A stretch of DNA of 64,000 nt from Chinchilla lanigera (GCF_000276665.1 NW_004955483.1:9497299-9561298); one strand, 5' to 3'; positions 10,483 to 22,925 are shown, counted from the first letter of the stretch. Notes: generated by a model from the letters alone, not told the origin. Numbers and translations: made by a program.

Positions 10483-12399
10483 GAACCTCATATACTACCA
10501 GCAAGAGCAGGCTTTTCCATTCTGACAAGAGTAATCTGCACACTTAGCTCAACATTATAGGCTTCCAAGTGCTTCTCTGCCTAATGTGTTCCATTTTGAG
10601 AAAACTGGCACCAGTGTCTCCATGATGCCACCCACAGGAAGAGCCATGTAACATGTCTCCCTCGTTTCACTCTAGAGGGGACATGGTGCGAGGGAGCATG
10701 ACATGGACCAGGAGGGGACACGAGTGTGTGAGCACAGTGCTACCCAGCCGCCACCCAGTGACTTCCCTGGACCCTCCCCACTCTGAATGGATAGTGTGCC
10801 TCTTTTTCCTGCCATCCCAAAGCTAGCATGAGTGCCTCTGTGAGGGGCAGAAAGCTGCAGAGTTTTAGAAGCAGCGCCTCAGAACTGAGCTCCAGGACCA
10901 CCTGCCCAGGAGGAGGCGCTGTTGCTCTGTCCTCCACCATCACGAGCTGATAATGTGAGAGGAGGCCAGAATGGCCTCCGGTGTGGCAGACTTCTGCCAT
11001 ACTGTGACACAAGTTTCAGCAGTGACACAGGCCCCCACTACGGAAGGGTCTACATGTGTGACGAAACACCCTTGGCCAACGTGTCAAAAACCTGAAGCCA
11101 TCCCCAAGTCAAACCAGGCAATTCTGGTGAAGGGATGGATAGTCTTCCAGATCATTGTGTTGGGTGCTATCACAGTGCGTTTTCCTGTGGCTGCCTGCAC
11201 ACACCTGAAGAAGGTAGAAAACTTAGTCAGTGATTCCTGAGACTACAAAAACGTTGTCCCTTTAGGAACACAAGACCCTCATGCAAGGTGGCCTCACAGA
11301 AAAATCAAATGATTCATATGATGTGTTCACACCAGAGAGCAGACTGACGGACAGCTAGGGGACTATAGGAGGGGAAGTTTGGGAATAGAGAAGCCAGTGT
11401 AATCTCTGGGACTAAGATTTACTGAATGTTAGAAATGTGCAAATTAAGTTGAGAGGCATTTTGTTTATACCCCAAATGCTGTAATGTCCTTTTCTTTGAT
11501 TTGTTTATACGAGTTTTAGGGGCAAGTTACATTTTTAGCCTATAAGCTACATCTATTTCCAGATTCCTTCCCCTAATACAACCCATCAAATTCTTTCTCA
11601 AGGCTTTGGAAAAGGGGATAAAAGACATATTTTTAAAGGTGGGTGTACATGTGCAAAACATGTTTGTTTTAAAAAGATCTAAAATGCTGGAAGAATAATT
11701 AGCCATGTGCACAAACCAAAATAATGAATACCAAATGGTGTGGTATCCTTTCTGAATTCTGTTTCAAAACAGAATGTGAATGAAACACGAAGTTCAGTTC
11801 CCCTTCTCTTATCTCCCTTTGTTACTCTCGATTTTATGATAATCACTGTTTCCCTCTTGGTACGAATTAAATGTCCCTCATCCACCAGCAAACACAGATT
11901 CTTTTGGCTTTTCAGATGCTTAATGTCGTTCAGTATTGTACTACTTGCTTTGCATAGGGTCCTGGAGACAGTACCTCTTGAACATTTTTATTAGCTGAAA
12001 TACATGTATGTTTTTTTCATTAACACATTTGCAATACAGTGAATACATTCATCACGGGAAGTGGGTACACGTACATAGTACGTCAATCCTTGCCCTCTGC
12101 AAAAGATGTATTTCCTAAAGTATAAATAATTTAAGAGGAAAATAAAAGATAAATTACAGGAAACAGGTAAGTAAGTAAATGTTTAAAATGGGTGATATTG
12201 AAAAAACTGTTACCTACATGCGCCTCAATCCGGGGAGTAATTTATGTAGAATAAGTAAAGATGTTCTCATTTTCTAAATCCAAACATTCATTTTCTTGTC
12301 CTTCTGCAAATGGATGAGGCTCTTCCAGAATATAAGTCTTGAGTGTATATTCAAGCAGGAGGGTCTGATGTAATATACTGAGATGGATTTAATAGTGGG

Positions 12400-12400
<1 letters not shown>
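10483..12400. other. Mostly unique intronic DNA
   Basis: No repeat or exon was recognised with confidence. Frames at 10740-11012 (minus), 10971-11240 (plus) and 11679-11994 overlap on both strands and look like chance. Confidence 0.5.

Positions 12401-12437
<37 letters not shown>
12401..12437. repeat. (TG)n microsatellite
   Basis: A perfect run of about 18 TG dinucleotides. Confidence 0.97.
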
Positions 12438-12438
<1 letters not shown>

Positions 12439-13789
12439 CTCTGAGGAATTTCTTCACATGTCAAATTTTTGGGCCACATTGCATTCATTGCATGGTATAA
12501 TTGGGAGATGGGTTCCTGTAATGAACATCTTCAGATACTCAAGTTCCTTATAAAAATGGTGTAGTATTTGCAAAGAACCTATGCACACCCGCCTCATATA
12601 CTTTATCATCTCCAGGTGACTCTCAGTACCTAATGCAGTGTGTGTATGTGTACTATAGTGTGTAGGGCACAATGACCAATAACTGTGTATATGTTCAGGA
12701 CAGACACAAGTTATTTTTTAAAAATTTTTTGATCAGTGCCTGATTGAATCCAGGGATTTGGAACCCATGGGTTTGTGTGCAAATTGTACTAACAGTGATT
12801 CGCATTACCGTGCAGGATTTCCTTCCTTACCAAGTATGTTACCACCAGAGAAGTGGAGATTTGCTAATGGACTTTCTCAAATGAGCTCTAGGCTTAAAAG
12901 CCAGTTAAAGAGGGAGTAAACAAGATGAGCAGTGTTTTTTAAGAGGTTTAATTCTCTTAAATTGAAACACAGTCATGTTCCCTGACTCTCAGGGAACTTG
13001 CACAAAGCCCATATGTTTATTCAAGCATTTGTTTGATGATGCAAGAGGCCCAACGAGGGTAATCCCAACAATGAGATTTTCAGATGCTGAATACATAATG
13101 CAAACACATCATTTCCCGTTGACATGTATAAATGCAATGTAATCAGTAGTACAAATGTATACGTTGAACCTCAGGGCTGGGAGCGCATTCAAGGTACCAT
13201 GGAATCTGTCAATTCCATTCCTTTACAGTAGGACTGTGGAACTTCTCTCTCTGAAGTCATTTGTGGCCGTACAGTTTAATCTGGTGGTCATCAACTGAGG
13301 TCCCGGGTTAGAATCTTGTAGAAACTCAGCAGTGCTTCTAATGGTCAGTGGAGACCGAGGACTTCTCTCAACTTCTCTCCTGGGCACCTACTGTCCTCCC
13401 TTGTTCTCCATCTGCCCAGAGGAGAGTGCTGTGCGTGTGTCTTAGCACCTGATCAACTTGAATGAGTGCTAAGCTCCAGGAGCTTCCTCTCTTCCTCAGT
13501 AGCATCCTGTCCATTGGTCTCATTACAGTGTACCCTCCTGATTCCCACCTGAGTGCTTCAGTACTTGGTGGCTTAACCCAGCTTACTTTTCTGTCCCTCC
13601 CTAAGCCTTGCTAGTGCTTTATACCTCTCGTCCATCCTTGCTGTCAGAGCCCAGACTCCTAGAGTGTGAGCTGATTTGACTGCAGCCTCCTCCTGCATAG
13701 GAAGCCAGGGCATATGGTAGAAAGCATGGTGCATTTAGAATTTAAAAGAGTGAATTCCAGACCTGAGTGTGCATTTAATTAAAACATTT
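12438..13789. other. Unique intronic DNA, nothing recognised
   Basis: No feature that I can support was seen in this stretch. Confidence 0.5.
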
Positions 13790-13865
13790 TAAAGCTGTAA
13801 GGACCTTAACATTACACATTGTCTGAGACTCAGTTTCACCGCCTATAAAATGAGAAGCTGCATTT
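13790..13865 (-). mobile_element. MIR-like SINE core fragment, minus orientation
   Basis: GAGACTCAGTTTCACCGCCTATAAAATGAGAA is the diverged complement of the MIR core with its CTCAGTTTCCTCATCTGTAAAATG-type signature. Only a fragment remains. Confidence 0.5.
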
Positions 13866-16162
13866 TATACAGGTAATATCTATAAATAAAGAGGAACCTT
13901 TATGTAATTTGCATGAATTCCAAATAGATTTCTTAGCCTCAGGCTGAAACTAGCATTTAAGAATGTTGGTGAAAAGGTTAAAAAAAAGATGTTATACCTT
14001 GCATTATTGTCCATATTACGCTCCATATTACTGTCGCCCACATCCTTCCATAGCAGTTTTTTCCAGGATTCCTGTTCTCACCTAGATACCTAGAATTTGG
14101 AGAGCTTTTTGAAATTACCATTAAAGCTTTGCTCAAGATTTATCTTGCCACAACTGTCTCACAAATGCCTTATTTGAAAATTAGCTTGCTGTCTTTGAGC
14201 TACTTTTAAGAGACAAACTTGGTCTTTGTATGCCGTTCATATGTTGGGATTTGAAAGATCACTTAATCCAAGGTGGTCTGCACAAGTGCTGTGCTGCCGC
14301 CTAAAGAATTTCAGGCAGTCTTCCTGGCACGGCATCATCTCATTTGTCCTTATGATGCTTTAATTTCAGGACAGTTCATACTTTTCTTGGCAGCTTACAT
14401 GAGAAACTTTGACAGTGTCATTTACTGTACTTCTTTTCCGACTATGGGGAAAATACTAACAATTACTCTGGCCCTGACTGTAGATTCTGAAAAATTTATT
14501 CATGGAAGGGCAAAATCAGTTTCTATTTCCTGAACATTGCCAGCATCAAAGAGATTATGCCTGGAATTAAGTACAGCCCTGTTTCACTTCTCGTTTGCTT
14601 TGAAACGCCATGCAAGAGAGCAGGAGAATCTTTTCCCACTTGAGGCCAAATTAGGTCAGGAAAAACTTTTACTCTGAACCTGCTAAGTCATAGAATGAGC
14701 TGGGAAGAGGTAGGAAAACCCAGAGCCCATGCAGTTATTTAGTGGCTAAGGTTTGTGTCTGAAGAGTGCTGGGTATAACTTGCATACTGTAGGCAGGAGA
14801 GGAACTCAGTCCTTGGATGTTTCCCCGTGTATCCCAAAATGGGAATTTCAGGCAATTGCTTCATTTGCTGAGTTGCATGTACTTAGTAAATAAAAGCAGC
14901 ATTCAAGGCAAGGTGACTAAGCTACCTCCTCCTGCGTGTTAATGAGTTCTGAGCTCCTGGAGAAGGGAACTAGAGTTGTCCCATGGAAGGCATGGACCCA
15001 GCCAGTGGCACACTGAGCCCAGGTGTGCTATCGTTAAGAGGTAGTGGTTGGTGCCAGAGGTTTAGATCATTAAGAAAACAGTGAGAGAACATCCCAGGTT
15101 GCCAGTTAGGGGTGGGACAGTGTCCTTACTACAAAAGGCACAGAGGAGAAAAAGTCATACCGGTCCCATCCATGAGGATTCTCCTCCCCCACCACACTCA
15201 TCCGTCAGGGGTAACGGTGCTCTTTTTTGGGTCTTAGCTTAGAAAAGCCCTTTGGAAAAGCAGCAGATGAGTCACCTGTCACTAAGAGTAGGTGTTAGCG
15301 CTGAGGAAAACGGAAGGTGGCAGTGCACTGCCACTGCAGCTTTCCCTACAATTGAATTACCATGACTTAGCACCCCCGATTTTGGGCACGCGATGTGCAG
15401 GGTCACGTGAGAAGTACAGAGGCATCCGTGGCAGCCCATGTTGGCCAATTTTGCCCTCAGCAAACTGAAGCAAGCCTGAGTCAGTCCAGGGGGTATGACT
15501 GGGACCTTCTCTCTGTTTCCTGCAGCTGAGTTCAAGGAATGAATATATCCCAGAGTTAAATTGTTCACCTGATATAGTAGAGATCTTCATAATTCAAATA
15601 AATATCTCTCCACTGAAAGAGGGAGAAAAAGGAGAACAGTTGTATACAGCAGGATTTGGAAACTTGGGTGCCCTAAGATCGAATGTGTGTGTTACAGGGC
15701 ACTGTGGAGTCCAGCTGGCGGGGCCTGCACCCACGTCCTCGGCTGTGTTACAGGGAGCTGAGCTGCCTGTGCTCCTGACTGCAGCTGAGAGCTCTGATCT
15801 AGACTGCGGTTTCCTGCTCATCAGAGAACCCCGGGTCTGATATTTATGAGGATCGTTGTCTTGTCAGCATTATTTCTTGTCACAAATTGGGGTGCCAACC
15901 CCCAGGACATGGAACACCAGCTGCTCTTTCCTCTTGATCTACAAGCACCCCAAAGCACTTGGCACTCTTGACAGAGCTCTGAGGAAATTAAACTGTCCTC
16001 TAGATATCTTTATTTGAAAAAAAAAAAAAATAGTTTCTCTTTTCTGGGGAAGCATTGTTTAAGAAATGCAAATTCTGCATAAGCCAACAGATAGAACTGA
16101 AGCTCAGTACATTCATAGCTTGGCCTTGCCCTCAGGGCAATTGTCCTCTCCTACTCTGTTTT
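13866..16162. other. Mostly unique intronic DNA
   Basis: I saw no exon, RNA gene or recognisable repeat. The frames at 14273-14533 and around 15270-15840 occur on both strands and lack support. Confidence 0.5.
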
Positions 16163-16430
16163 GCTTTGTAAGGTTTCAGTTATCCACAGTCTGCTCTGGT
16201 CCAAAAATATTAAATGGAAAATGCCAGAAATAAACAATTCATCATTTTCAGTAACTTCTATGACAGTACATATCATATACTTTTTGCCTAATCTCTGCCT
16301 GATTTACAAAGCAAACTTTACCATAGGTTTGTGTATATGGGAGAAAAACATAACATATATAGGGTTTGGTTCTATCCCTGCTTTACGGGCATTTGTGGAA
16401 CATCTTTCACCATCTTTCTAGGGAGAAGGG
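16163..16430 (+). mobile_element. Tigger-type (TcMar) DNA transposon remnant, internally deleted
   Basis: The 5' part matches the Tigger1-type end: GTTTCAGTTATCCACAGTC, then CCAAAAATATTAAATGGAAAATGCCAGAAATAAACAATTC. The 3' part has the matching end: ATATATAGGGTTTGGTTCTATCC, then GCATTTGTGGAAC. The transposase region between them is missing, so this is a non-autonomous or deleted copy. Confidence 0.75.
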
Positions 16431-16447
16431 AAGATGGATGGGTTTCT

Positions 16448-16454
16448 TCTCTCC

Positions 16455-16486
<32 letters not shown>

Positions 16487-16499
16487 GTGTGTGTGTGTT
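16448..16499. repeat. (CT)n/(GT)n compound microsatellite
   Basis: An interrupted CTCTCTTT run is followed by (GT)n immediately 3' of the Tigger remnant. Confidence 0.9.
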
Positions 16500-17619
16500 A
16501 TGTGTTTCTATAGTTGGGACATTTTAAGCTTTAAAACTAAAGTGTGAACCTGGCTTTCTAATGGAGGGGCTGCTTTCTAACAGGCCTTGACCTGGGTACC
16601 GGGGGCAGAGGAAACACATGAATGAATGGGTTCCTCCCTCAGAATTTAGGAACCTACTGATTCTCAGCCATGGCTATGCATTGCTGTGGCTGATGCCCAC
16701 GTCCACCTAGACAGTTTGTTTGGGATATAGCCTCACCAGCAGAATTTAAAACATCTCCCCAGGCGATTCTAACCTGCTGCCAGGGTTCAGCTGCAGGGGT
16801 CTAGTGTGGTCGAGCCCCCAAAGTATCTGCCAATCCAAAGCATCAGTGGAGTTATGTTTTTAAAGTGTAGATTCCTGGGTGACAGCCCAGACCTGCAGAA
16901 TCTTGGATAACTAGAAAAAATGTGTTTTTACATTGTCACGATATTTCTGATAATCAATGCAGGGAATCCTCACTCTAACGCACTGTTGCATAATTATGAC
17001 CTTGAAGTGTGATGATTGTCATCATCTTACTCTCTTTATTTTCCTAGACTAAGCCATTCTCTGACTTTTGTATAATTTTCTTTTTCTTACATTAAGTTTA
17101 ATCTAGCATTGTACAGAGATCATGAAAACTCCATCTTTTTCTTCTATGTTTGAACCATGGGTTTCTTGAAGATTTGAGAAAAGTGACCCAAAGTCTCATC
17201 ATTTTAGGTCTTTCTGGACTCTGGAATGTGATTCAGGCTTTTGTTGTCAGTCCTCCACTAGAACATTGCTTTTCAAGGAAGATATCAGTGATGACTTCTA
17301 TCTTGCCAAGTTAAGTAAGTCTCCACCTTTGAGTTAGACCTCTCAGCATCAACTGACAGCTCATAATTCTCTTGAAATACTTTCTTCACTTGGCTTCTAG
17401 AAAACTACTGTTCTTTCTTCCTTCCTGACAGCTCTTTGTGCTCTCCATGGGTTAATGTGGATGACCTCAAGCTTTCTTCTGGATTTTGATTTTCACCAAT
17501 TTGCATACTATGTGTTGAATCTTGTATGTGTGTACTTATTTTCCTTAAGATACATTTATTTAAAAACTTTTAATTTAAAAAAATTAAATTTAAAAAAAAT
17601 TTAGTTAAAAAATTTACTG
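16500..17619. other. Unique intronic DNA
   Basis: Nothing recognisable apart from AT-rich low complexity near 17565-17625. Confidence 0.5.
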
Positions 17620-18728
17620 ATAAGTAAAAACAAAATCACTGTACATGTTATTCGGGTACCGTGTGATGTTTTAGGACATGTATGTATTGTGCAATGTTTA
17701 AGTCAGGCTAAATATATATATCTCCTCAAACATGTATCATTCTTTTATGTGGAGAACTTCCCAAATCCTTTTCTTTTTTTGCCTCTGAGGAACATACAGT
17801 ACATTGTTATCTAAGTCACCCTACTGTACAATGGTGCTCCAGAACTTATTGTGCCTATGTAACTGTAACTTGGGGCTCCCTGGTTAGCCTCTCCCCAGCC
17901 CCATTCCCTCCTTCTCTCCTTGGCCTCTGATAATCATCATTCTATTTTAAACTTCTATGACCTTGACTTTTTAGGATTTCATATGAGTGTGATCACGAGA
18001 TGCTCACCTTTCTGTGCCTGACTGACTTCACTTAACATCATGATCTCCAGTTCAGTCCATATTGGTGCAAATGACAGGACTTGGTTCTTTGTATGGCTGG
18101 CTAGTATCCTACTGGGCCACCGCATTTCTGTACCCATTCATCAGTTGCTAGGCACCTTAGGTTGTTTCCATTTCTTGGCTATTATGAATAGTGCTGCCAT
18201 GAACAAGGGAGCACAGATGCCTCTTTGTCATACCGATTTTTTTCCTTTGAGTAAACACTCAATAGTGTGGTTGCTGGATAGCATGGTTATTCTATTTTTA
18301 GTTTCTCAAGGCACATCCGTACTGTTTTCCATAATGCTGTACTAATTTACATTGCCACCAACGGTGTGCTAGAGCTCCCTTTTCTGTACCTCTTTACCAG
18401 CACTTGGTATCTTTTGTCTATTTGGTAATAGTGATGCTTGCTGTGAGGAAGTGACGTCACTGTGCTATTGATTTGTATTCCCTGCTGATTAGTGATACCG
18501 AATTTAAAGATGCAGAATTTTTAAATGGACCTATAGCCATTTGAATGTCCTCTCTTGAGAAATAGTTTATTGCCTATTTCTAAATAATTGTTTTTTGCTA
18601 TTGAGGTTTTAGAGTTCCTTATATGCTTTTAATAACCTTTTGTGAAGTGTACACATTACAAATATATTCTGTCATATTTTAGGCTTTCTGTTCATCCTGT
18701 TGCTTCCTTTGCTATACAGAAGCTTTTT

Positions 18729-18803
18729 TTTTGTTCCAGAACTCAAACTCAGGACCTTGCATTTGCCAGGCAGGCGCTTGTGCCCCTAAGCTAAATCCCC
18801 TCA
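18729..18803 (-). mobile_element. ID-like SINE inside the L1, 5'-fused to non-ID sequence
   Basis: The + strand has CAGAACTCAAACTCAGGACC (complement of the B box region) and CTAAGCTAAATCCCC (complement of the 5' end) next to a T run. The flanking L1 gives near-repeats CAGAAGCTTTTT (18717-18728) and CAGAAACTTTTT (18901-18912), which mark the whole 18729-18900 block as one insertion. The ID makes up only its 3' half. Confidence 0.8.
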
Positions 18804-18892
18804 TAAACGCACTTTGGCTTTTCCTAAAATATAAATGAGAGGAGGCTTTATGTACATGTTATGTACATGTTATACTCTTTATGAAAGTATAA
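18797..18892. repeat. Patchwork segment with copies from 19737-20044
   Basis: Three blocks recur downstream. Positions 18797-18813 match the reverse complement of 19736-19752. Positions 18813-18848 are a perfect 36-nt reverse complement of 20009-20044. Positions 18876-18892 are a 17-nt direct copy of 19920-19936. Between them is a tandem TGTACATGTTA pair (18851-18872). Confidence 0.88.
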
Positions 18893-19445
18893 AAACCCCA
18901 CAGAAACTTTTTAATTTGATATAATTCTGTTTGTTTTACTTATGTTTTATGTACTTTTGGGGTATTGTCCCCCCAAATACTTGCTCCATCCAATATCCTA
19001 AAGTGTCCCCCCGCCATTTTCTTCTAATAATTTCAGAGTTTCAAGTCTTACATTTAAGTCTTTAATCCATTTTTCATTTACTTTTTAGCTGGTGAGGGGT
19101 AGGGGTCTTGTTTCATTCTTCTGCGTACGGATATCCAATTCTCCCAGCACTATTAATTGAAAAGACATCTTTCTACAATGCATGTTCTTTGCACCTTTGT
19201 CAGAAATCAGCTGTGAATGTGTGGGTTTATTTCTGGAGTCCTTATTTGGTTCTGTTGTTCTGTGCAGCTGTTTTTATACTTACACCGTGCTGGGTTTGGT
19301 TTTGTTCTTTTTTTTTTTTAACCATACTGTTTTCATTGCTACAGCTTTGTGGTGTGTTTTGAAATAATGTAGTACAATGGCTCCTGTTTTGTTCCTTCAC
19401 TCAAGATAACTTTGGCTATTTGGGGTTATTTGTGTTCCATAAAAT

Positions 19446-20538
19446 TTGTTGGCCACGAAGCACAGTTCTGTGGGTTACTTGTCAGCGTGATTCTGGCAGT
19501 TAGTGTAAGGGAGCTTGTAAGTATGTGCTATTCATTAAAACATTGTCCTGCATGTGTCCTTGCAGGAAATTTCAAATCAGCTGTGAAGCAGAAGACAGAA
19601 CCCAGCAATCTAAAGCACAATACATCCCTAGCTGTTCCTGGCTGGCCTGAGCCTTCAGGGCTGGCCCCTGTAGTAGCCCTAGTTGAAAACTTGCTGGGAA
19701 GTTCTCAGGAGCTTACATTTTGTATATCTTACTGAGTGCGTTTATGAGGGGTTCACTTTCTCATCCTTGTTGGGCTTGTTCTCAAATGATTTAGACTGCC
19801 TTATGACCACTTTTTATCATCCTACCCACCACCCCATGGGCTAACCAAAGCCTGATGGAGGTAAGCCATACATTGCACAAAGCCACTGAAAGGAAGACAA
19901 TTCTAATTCTTCAGACATATCTTTATGAAAGTATAAGAATGTGTCAGGCAAGGTAAAATGTTCACAGAGTACATTTATATATCTAACATTCACATCTTTT
20001 TCGGATGGAAGCCTCCTCTCATTTATATTTTAGGAAAAGCCAAATTAATCTGTTCTAAGAAATTATCTTCTATGTGGAAATAAACTCCTTCACCCCCATT
20101 TCTCAGCCCAAAAGTAAACTCTGTGGAAGACCCAGAATGAAGTAGCCTCAGTACTTCTCTGGGTATCTGCTTCTGTAACTGCATCCTAGAATTTGGAATC
20201 TGGCAGATGAGTTCAAACTCTGAAATTAGGCCTTGTTCCCTTTGAGCTGTCAGAATTACATTCTAAGGGAAAAATATTGAACCTTCATAATCCAGAATGA
20301 AGCAGAACTTCTGGGGAAAAAAAATCAGGAACATAAATGGTTTCCTAAGCAAAAGAATACTAGCAAAACTCAAAATAAAAATAGAAATACTTGGCAGCCA
20401 ATCATGAAAAGACCAAAAATGTTGGCAAATTTCTCACAGAATATTCTGGCCATTTCCTTCACCTTCTCTTATCATGCAGTTAAAAGGGAAATGAGCATTT
20501 GTACAGTTCCTACTCAATATGAGAAGCAGTTTTCACTA
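19446..20538. other. Unique intronic DNA containing the sources of the patchwork insertion
   Basis: No known repeat was recognised. The segments 19736-19752, 19920-19936 and 20009-20044 are shared with the insertion at 18797-18892. Confidence 0.5.
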
Positions 20539-20690
20539 GCGTTTATTGAATGCGTACTCTGTGCTCAGGTACTATGCTCAGTGCTTAATATGCATCATCT
20601 CATTTAATCATCACTCTGGCCCTCCAGAGTACATCTTATCATCTCATTTGAATGGGAGCAAAGTGGGACTCGAGGTAAGTGACCTGCTGT
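20539..20690 (+). mobile_element. MIR-like SINE
   Basis: TTTATTGAATGCGTACTCTGTGCTCAGGTACTATGCTCAGTGC followed by CATCTCATTTAATCATCACTCTGGCC is the typical MIR 5'-core order. The match fades toward GGTAAGTGACCTGCTGTGACTCAG. Confidence 0.75.
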
Positions 20691-21006
20691 GACTCAGTCT
20701 CTCCCACCACCCCCAAAAGACTCTCTTCTTGGCTATGGCTTCAGTCACCTCCTAAAAGCTGAGGACAAAGCCAGACCTCTCTGGGAAAAGCCAATGTAGT
20801 GCATAGAAAATGGGCTCACTTGAGACATTTTGAAGAAAGATTGACAGGACCAGAGGAGTCCAGTGACAGCTCAAAGCAATGCCAGGGAAATGGTGCAAGC
20901 CATTGGCATAGGTGTGGAGCCAAGTAGGTGATGCCTTGAGAGGGCTGATAAGGGGACTTTGATGCATCCAAGTGGAAATTCTGGGCAGTCACTCACGCTA
21001 CGGGTC

Positions 21007-21074
21007 TGAAGCTCAGGAAAGAAGACCTTAGGATTCTCTGTGAAGCTCAGGAAAGAAGACCTTGGGATTCTCTG
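21007..21074. repeat. 34-bp tandem duplication
   Basis: Positions 21007-21040 and 21041-21074 are two head-to-tail 34-nt units that differ at one base (A/G), implying a recent duplication. Confidence 0.97.
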
Positions 21075-21094
21075 TGTGTTGCTATACTCTCTGA

Positions 21095-21175
21095 TGAACA
21101 TCTTATTTCATCTCACAGCAATCTTTTCAAAATACATTATTGTTATTTACAGGTTACAGATGAGGGAACAGGATG
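21095..21175 (+). mobile_element. MIR-like fragment
   Basis: ATTTCATCTCACAGCAATC and TTGTTATTTACAGGTTACAGATGAGGGAACAG resemble the MIR core. Confidence 0.55.
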
Positions 21176-21189
21176 AGAGAGACTGCCTA

Positions 21190-21746
21190 TGTCCCTGTGC
21201 TTGGAGTATGCTTTGTCCTCAATGGTTCCCATGTTGGAGGCAAGGGTGGTGGTGGTGGTGGAAGATGGCTTGGACCTTTAAGAAGTGGTGTCTTGGGGAA
21301 AGTCCTTAGGTCACTGGCCTGTAGCAGGGAGTACTGGTCTCCTGGACTGAGTTGTTGAAAAGCCTGGGGTGTACTTTGGGAGGCTGAGGTAGGAGGATAG
21401 GAAGTTCAAGCTTAGCCTGGGCAACTTAGCAACTTGATGAGACCTTGTCTCAAAAATGTTTTTAAAAATTGGGGGGATGTAACTCAGTGCAAAGGCCCTG
21501 AGTTCAATTCCCTGTGTAATAAAAAATTTTTTCAAAATTTCTATCTATCCCTGGGCTGAATCCCTCTGGCTTCTTATGCACCCCACTGTCGTGACACCAT
21601 TTACTATTAGGTCTTCACCAGAGACCAAGCTGTCTGACCTTGGACTTACAGCATGCCTACTTATGAGCTAAATTGTCTACTTTTCTTCAAAAATGTCTTG
21701 CCTCGGGTATTTCATTATGGTAACACAAAAGGGACTAATACATGTC
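21190..21746 (+). mobile_element. MaLR-type LTR-like repeat, interrupted by a B1-ID SINE
   Basis: The left part has TGGACCTTTAAGAAGTGGTGTCTTGGGG like the repeat at 9630. The right part ends GGTATTTCATTATGGTAACACAAAAGGGACTAATACA, typical of the 3' end of this repeat class. A SINE at about 21366-21533 separates the two parts. Confidence 0.55.
21366..21533 (+). mobile_element. B1-ID dimeric SINE
   Basis: The 7SL monomer (CTTTGGGAGGCTGAGGTAGG ... GAGACCTTGTCTCAAAAATG) is joined through an A/T linker to an ID-like monomer (GGGGGGATGTAACTCAGTGC ... GAGTTCAATTCCCTGTG) with an A-rich tail. Confidence 0.72.
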
Positions 21747-22479
21747 TTCCAAGGCCACGGTGCTAAGAATGAGAACAAGCCTTGTTGTGATCAGGCCACT
21801 ACCTTAACTTACTTGCCTTTGCATTTGTCCATTGAACATCGCATTGCCTAGGTAGATTGTAGTTACTGGGTCTGCATGGTAGCATTATTTATTATCTTGC
21901 ATTTGCTTTGAGAGCCTTAAATAAAACAGCCATTTCTTGTGTTTTTATTATGTACCTAGTCTAGTTAGGTTATGGATAAAGCGGTAAAGAACAAAGGGAT
22001 TGACTATATTTAACAGTAATTGTGTCTAAACACTCTACTGTTTGCTGTGTTCAAATAAGTCAAAAGGTTTCTATTTATACCACAAGAATCAGCAACAAAC
22101 AATGCAAACTCAAATGTAAAACAAGAACACATTTAAATTTTACTTTTCAGTATAGATGTAACTGTTCTGCAGAGAAAGTTTAATCTAGTTTGGGGGGAGA
22201 TATATCAACATATTTGCATGGAATATTTTCTAGAAGAAGACAGTTTCAGAGACTTAGTAAACTTGCTGAACTAGTAAGACTTGAGATGCCTCATTAAGGG
22301 AAGTGAGGCAGGGCACCTTCTAATTAGAGATTAGAGACCGTTCCACGCAGTATCTTTGCAGGCTCTGACTGCTACACATGATGCAGGAAGTAACCTGGAA
22401 AGATGGTGGGGGGGCACTTTTTTATACAAGTGAAAATAGGACCACAGTGAAGGAGGGAGGGAAGAAGGAGAAAGGCAAC

Positions 22480-22640
22480 AGTAGCTGCCGATGTGTGTGG
22501 ATCTTGCTATCTGTCAGCCCTGGTCCAAGAAGTTCTTATGGGTGAACTTACCACAAGCCCATGGAGCAAGTACTAGTGCTAGTCCCACTTTAGAGATGAG
22601 GACACAGAGGGACAAGGAAATGAACTAGGATTCTGATTAA
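22480..22640 (+). mobile_element. MIR-like SINE
   Basis: AAGCCCATGGAGCAAGTACTAGTGC followed by CCCACTTTAGAGATGAGGACACAGAGGGACAAGGAAATGAAC is the MIR core and 3' half. Confidence 0.65.
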
Positions 22641-22774
22641 GACCATTTAGATCCTAGGTCTCTTTCCTCAGCCACAACTGAAATTGGAGGTTCTGTACTA
22701 GCTTGGTGTGTGACATTGGATCATCACCGGAGGTGAACTTTTGTGACATGCCTGCCCGCATGCCAGCCACCGAT

Positions 22775-22925
22775 TCGTTCCTGGCAATTCCCATAAGCAC
22801 TTTACAGGCAAGGGCTTATTATGTTATCTCTGTTACTTCAAGAGAAAAATCAAAGCTTAGAAAGTTGAATGGCTTTCCTAAAGTCACTAATAGCCAGAAG
22901 CTAGAAACCTACAACAGATCTCATG
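22775..22925 (+). mobile_element. MIR-like SINE, diverged
   Basis: AGCACTTTACAGGC, TATGTTATCTCTGTTACTTC and TTGAATGGCTTTCCTAAAGTCAC correspond in order to MIR segments. Confidence 0.5.

Larger units (their letters stand above)
17620..19445 (-). mobile_element. LINE-1 fragment (3'UTR and end of ORF2), minus orientation, interrupted
   Basis: From left to right the + strand carries the complement of the L1 3'UTR and then of the end of ORF2. The 3'UTR part includes CATGATCTCCAGTTCAGTCCATATTGG, GGTTGCTGGATAGCATGG and ATTGCCACCAACGG-type blocks at 18040-18370. The ORF2 part includes GGATATCCAATTCTCCCAGCACTATTAATTG and GCACCTTTGTCAGAAATCAGCTG at 19125-19215, ending near TTTGGCTATTTGGGG. The copy is ancient and full of stops. 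It is interrupted at 18729-18900 by an ID element and a patchwork insertion. Confidence 0.88.

Noticed and set aside
18813..20044. DNA transposon with 36-bp terminal inverted repeats
   Set aside because: The sequence between the arms is mostly L1 ORF2, the arms lack a target duplication, and extra copied blocks (direct and inverted) fit template switching better.
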